Assembly: GCA_963849065.1 (NCBI GenBank)
Contig: CAWKFM010000004.1
Location: 496,001 to 560,000 of the forward strand
DNA from: TOLSYN sp963849065
GTDB taxonomy: Bacteria; Acidobacteriota; Terriglobia; Terriglobales; Acidobacteriaceae
Length of the DNA stretch: 64,000 bases
Direction: 5' to 3'
The notes under the pieces are model-generated. The model had not been told where the DNA came from. It did not search any database and saw nothing but the letters and a program-made list of their open reading frames with translations. The translations under genes were made by a program, and so were the position numbers. This document shows positions 62,778 to 64,000 of the stretch, piece by piece (positions within the stretch are counted from its first letter, which is position 1; each line of letters starts with the position of its first letter).

Positions 62778-63887
62778 ATGGCGGTAACTCTCAGCGATCT
62801 ATTGAAGAGGCTGCTCGAACTCAGCGGCAGCGATCTTCACATCACCACCAATTCGCCGCCGCAGGTCCGCGTTCACGGCCATCTCCAGCCGCTGGACATG
62901 CCGCCCCTGGGCCCGGCCGATACCAAGCAACTGGCCTACTCGGTGATGACCGACGCTCAGAAGCATCACTTTGAAGAGGATTTCGAGCTCGATTTCTCCT
63001 TCGGCCTCAAGGGACTGGCCCGCTTCCGCGCCAACATCTTCAACCAGCGCGGGGCGGTGGCCGCGGTCTTCCGCGTCATTCCCTTTGAGATCAAAAGTTT
63101 TTCCCAGCTCAATCTTGCGCCCGTCGTGGCCAAGCTTTGCGACCGTCCCCGCGGTCTGATTCTCGTCACCGGCCCCACCGGCTCGGGCAAGTCCACCACG
63201 CTGGCGGCCATGCTGGACAAAATCAACAGCGAGCGCCACGAGCACATCATCACCATCGAAGATCCCATCGAGTTCGTGCATCCGCACAAAAATTGCCTGG
63301 TCAACCAGCGCGAACTGCACCAGGACACCAAGAGTTTTACCGCCGCCCTGCGGGCCGCCCTGCGCGAAGACCCCGACGTGGTGCTCATCGGCGAAATGCG
63401 CGACCTGGAGACCATCGAGAGCGCCCTGCGCATCGCCGAAACCGGCCACTTGACCTTCGGCACCCTGCATACCAACTCCGCATCCTCCACCATCAACCGC
63501 GTGATTGACGTTTTTCCCGCCCATCAGCAGCCGCAGATCCGCGCCCAGCTGTCCCTGGTGCTGGAGGGAATCCTCTGTCAGGCACTGTTGCCCAAGGCCG
63601 GTGGATCGGGACGCGCCATGGCCATGGAGGTGCTTGTCCCCAACCCGGCCATCCGCAATCTCATCCGCGAAGACAAGATTCACCAGATCTATTCGTCCAT
63701 GCAGTCCGGTCAGGACAAGTATGGAATGCAAACCTTCAACCAGTCGCTGATGGCGCTGTATTTGCAGAAATCCATCACCCTGGAGACGGCGCTGTTGCGC
63801 TCCTCCAACCCCGATGAACTTCAGGAAATGATTAACCGCGCGTTGAGCAACGCCAAAGCTTCCGGCGCAACTCAGGCGCGCAAATAG
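62778..63887 (+). CDS. pilT: Type IV pilus retraction ATPase PilT
   Basis: 369 residues. N-terminal PAS-like domain (SGSDLHITTNSPPQVRVHGHL), Walker A GPTGSGKS (132-139), Asp box IEDPIEFVH, Walker B VVLIGEMRDLETIESALRIAETGHL (the PilT-type AIRAAETGHL motif), and a C-terminal helix. It powers pilus retraction and twitching. GGAG is nine bases before ATG 62778. Spacing to pilB is 27 bases. Confidence 0.96.
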   Translation: MAVTLSDLLKRLLELSGSDLHITTNSPPQVRVHGHLQPLDMPPLGPADTKQLAYSVMTDAQKHHFEEDFELDFSFGLKGLARFRANIFNQRGAVAAVFRVIPFEIKSFSQLNLAPVVAKLCDRPRGLILVTGPTGSGKSTTLAAMLDKINSERHEHIITIEDPIEFVHPHKNCLVNQRELHQDTKSFTAALRAALREDPDVVLIGEMRDLETIESALRIAETGHLTFGTLHTNSASSTINRVIDVFPAHQQPQIRAQLSLVLEGILCQALLPKAGGSGRAMAMEVLVPNPAIRNLIREDKIHQIYSSMQSGQDKYGMQTFNQSLMALYLQKSITLETALLRSSNPDELQEMINRALSNAKASGATQARK

Positions 63888-63917
63888 CATAACCGTCAGG
63901 CGAGCAGAGAGGTCACA

Positions 63918-64000
63918 ATGCCGGTCTTCACATACGCGGGAAATAATGCGGCGGGCGAAAAGGTGCAGGGAGAGCGCGCCGCGGAAAATAAACAGGTGCT
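63918..64000 (+). CDS. pilC: Type II secretion/pilus inner-membrane protein PilC, N-terminal fragment
   Basis: 28 codons to the window end: MPVFTYAGNNAAGEKVQGER then AAENKQVL. This is the characteristic PilC/GspF start (F-x-Y-x-A-x-x-x-G). Shine-Dalgarno GAGAGG precedes ATG 63918. The order pilB-pilT-pilC is standard. The gene continues beyond the window. Confidence 0.88.
   Translation, partial: MPVFTYAGNNAAGEKVQGERAAENKQV

Overview
This 64 kb window is high-GC chromosomal DNA. Gene content and style point to the Acidobacteriota, probably class Terriglobia (inference from family resemblance, not a search). The signs are a DUF2934/Hsp20 fusion, a sugar-kinase/RapZ fusion, dispersed palindromes and HPERSEG-type repeats at gene ends, and many genes with a -10 box six bases before the start codon and no Shine-Dalgarno. 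It is mostly core genome with two mobile elements; no rRNA, tRNA or CRISPR array was found.

Layout. 1-4.8 kb: end of alanine racemase, a small molybdopterin-domain protein overlapped by a radical SAM/SPASM enzyme, a secreted small protein, and an alpha/beta hydrolase. 4.8-6.4 kb: an IS110-family element inserted in a dispersed repeat. 6.5-7.3 kb: rpiB and rpsT. 7.4-10.8 kb: an IS4-like element with a 9-bp target duplication, whose transposase is split by a complete-looking group II intron with its reverse transcriptase. 10.9-14.5 kb: a small basic protein, gltX and glnS. 14.7-20.4 kb: DoxX-like protein, flavin monooxygenase, CPBP protease, pyrE, a glyoxalase-fold protein, a hidden His-rich secreted peptide, and mtnA. 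20.5-25.3 kb: nucleotidyltransferase plus glycosyltransferase, OsmC, a lipoprotein, chorismate mutase and tyrA.

25.3-32.9 kb: two arrays of 12-13 bp tandem repeats upstream of a sugar kinase-RapZ fusion and its MurU-like partner (cell-wall sugar salvage), a lipid kinase, a TonB protein, purN and a PAP2 protein. 33-35.9 kb: receiver protein, Crp/Fnr regulator, Hsp20 and DinB-like protein. 35.9-43.4 kb: purM, a large acyl-CoA synthetase/acetyltransferase fusion, VanZ-like protein, guaB and a frameshifted secreted protein. 43.6-54.9 kb: transcription/translation cluster rimP-nusA-infB, an outer-membrane barrel, DUF503, phoH-ybeY-corC and era. 55-60.9 kb: MarR-type regulator, NtrX/NtrY-like two-component system, another response regulator and an endonuclease III homologue. 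61-64 kb: start of the type IV pilus operon pilB-pilT-pilC, which runs off the end.

Most distinctive signals: (1) a family of at least five 3'-end palindromes with fixed outer boxes and covarying inner arms; (2) the recurrent TAnnnT-N6-start promoter arrangement; (3) the kinase-RapZ/MurU locus with iteron-like arrays; (4) the nested IS/intron; (5) the overlapping Mo-domain/radical SAM pair; (6) the octa-histidine exported peptide.
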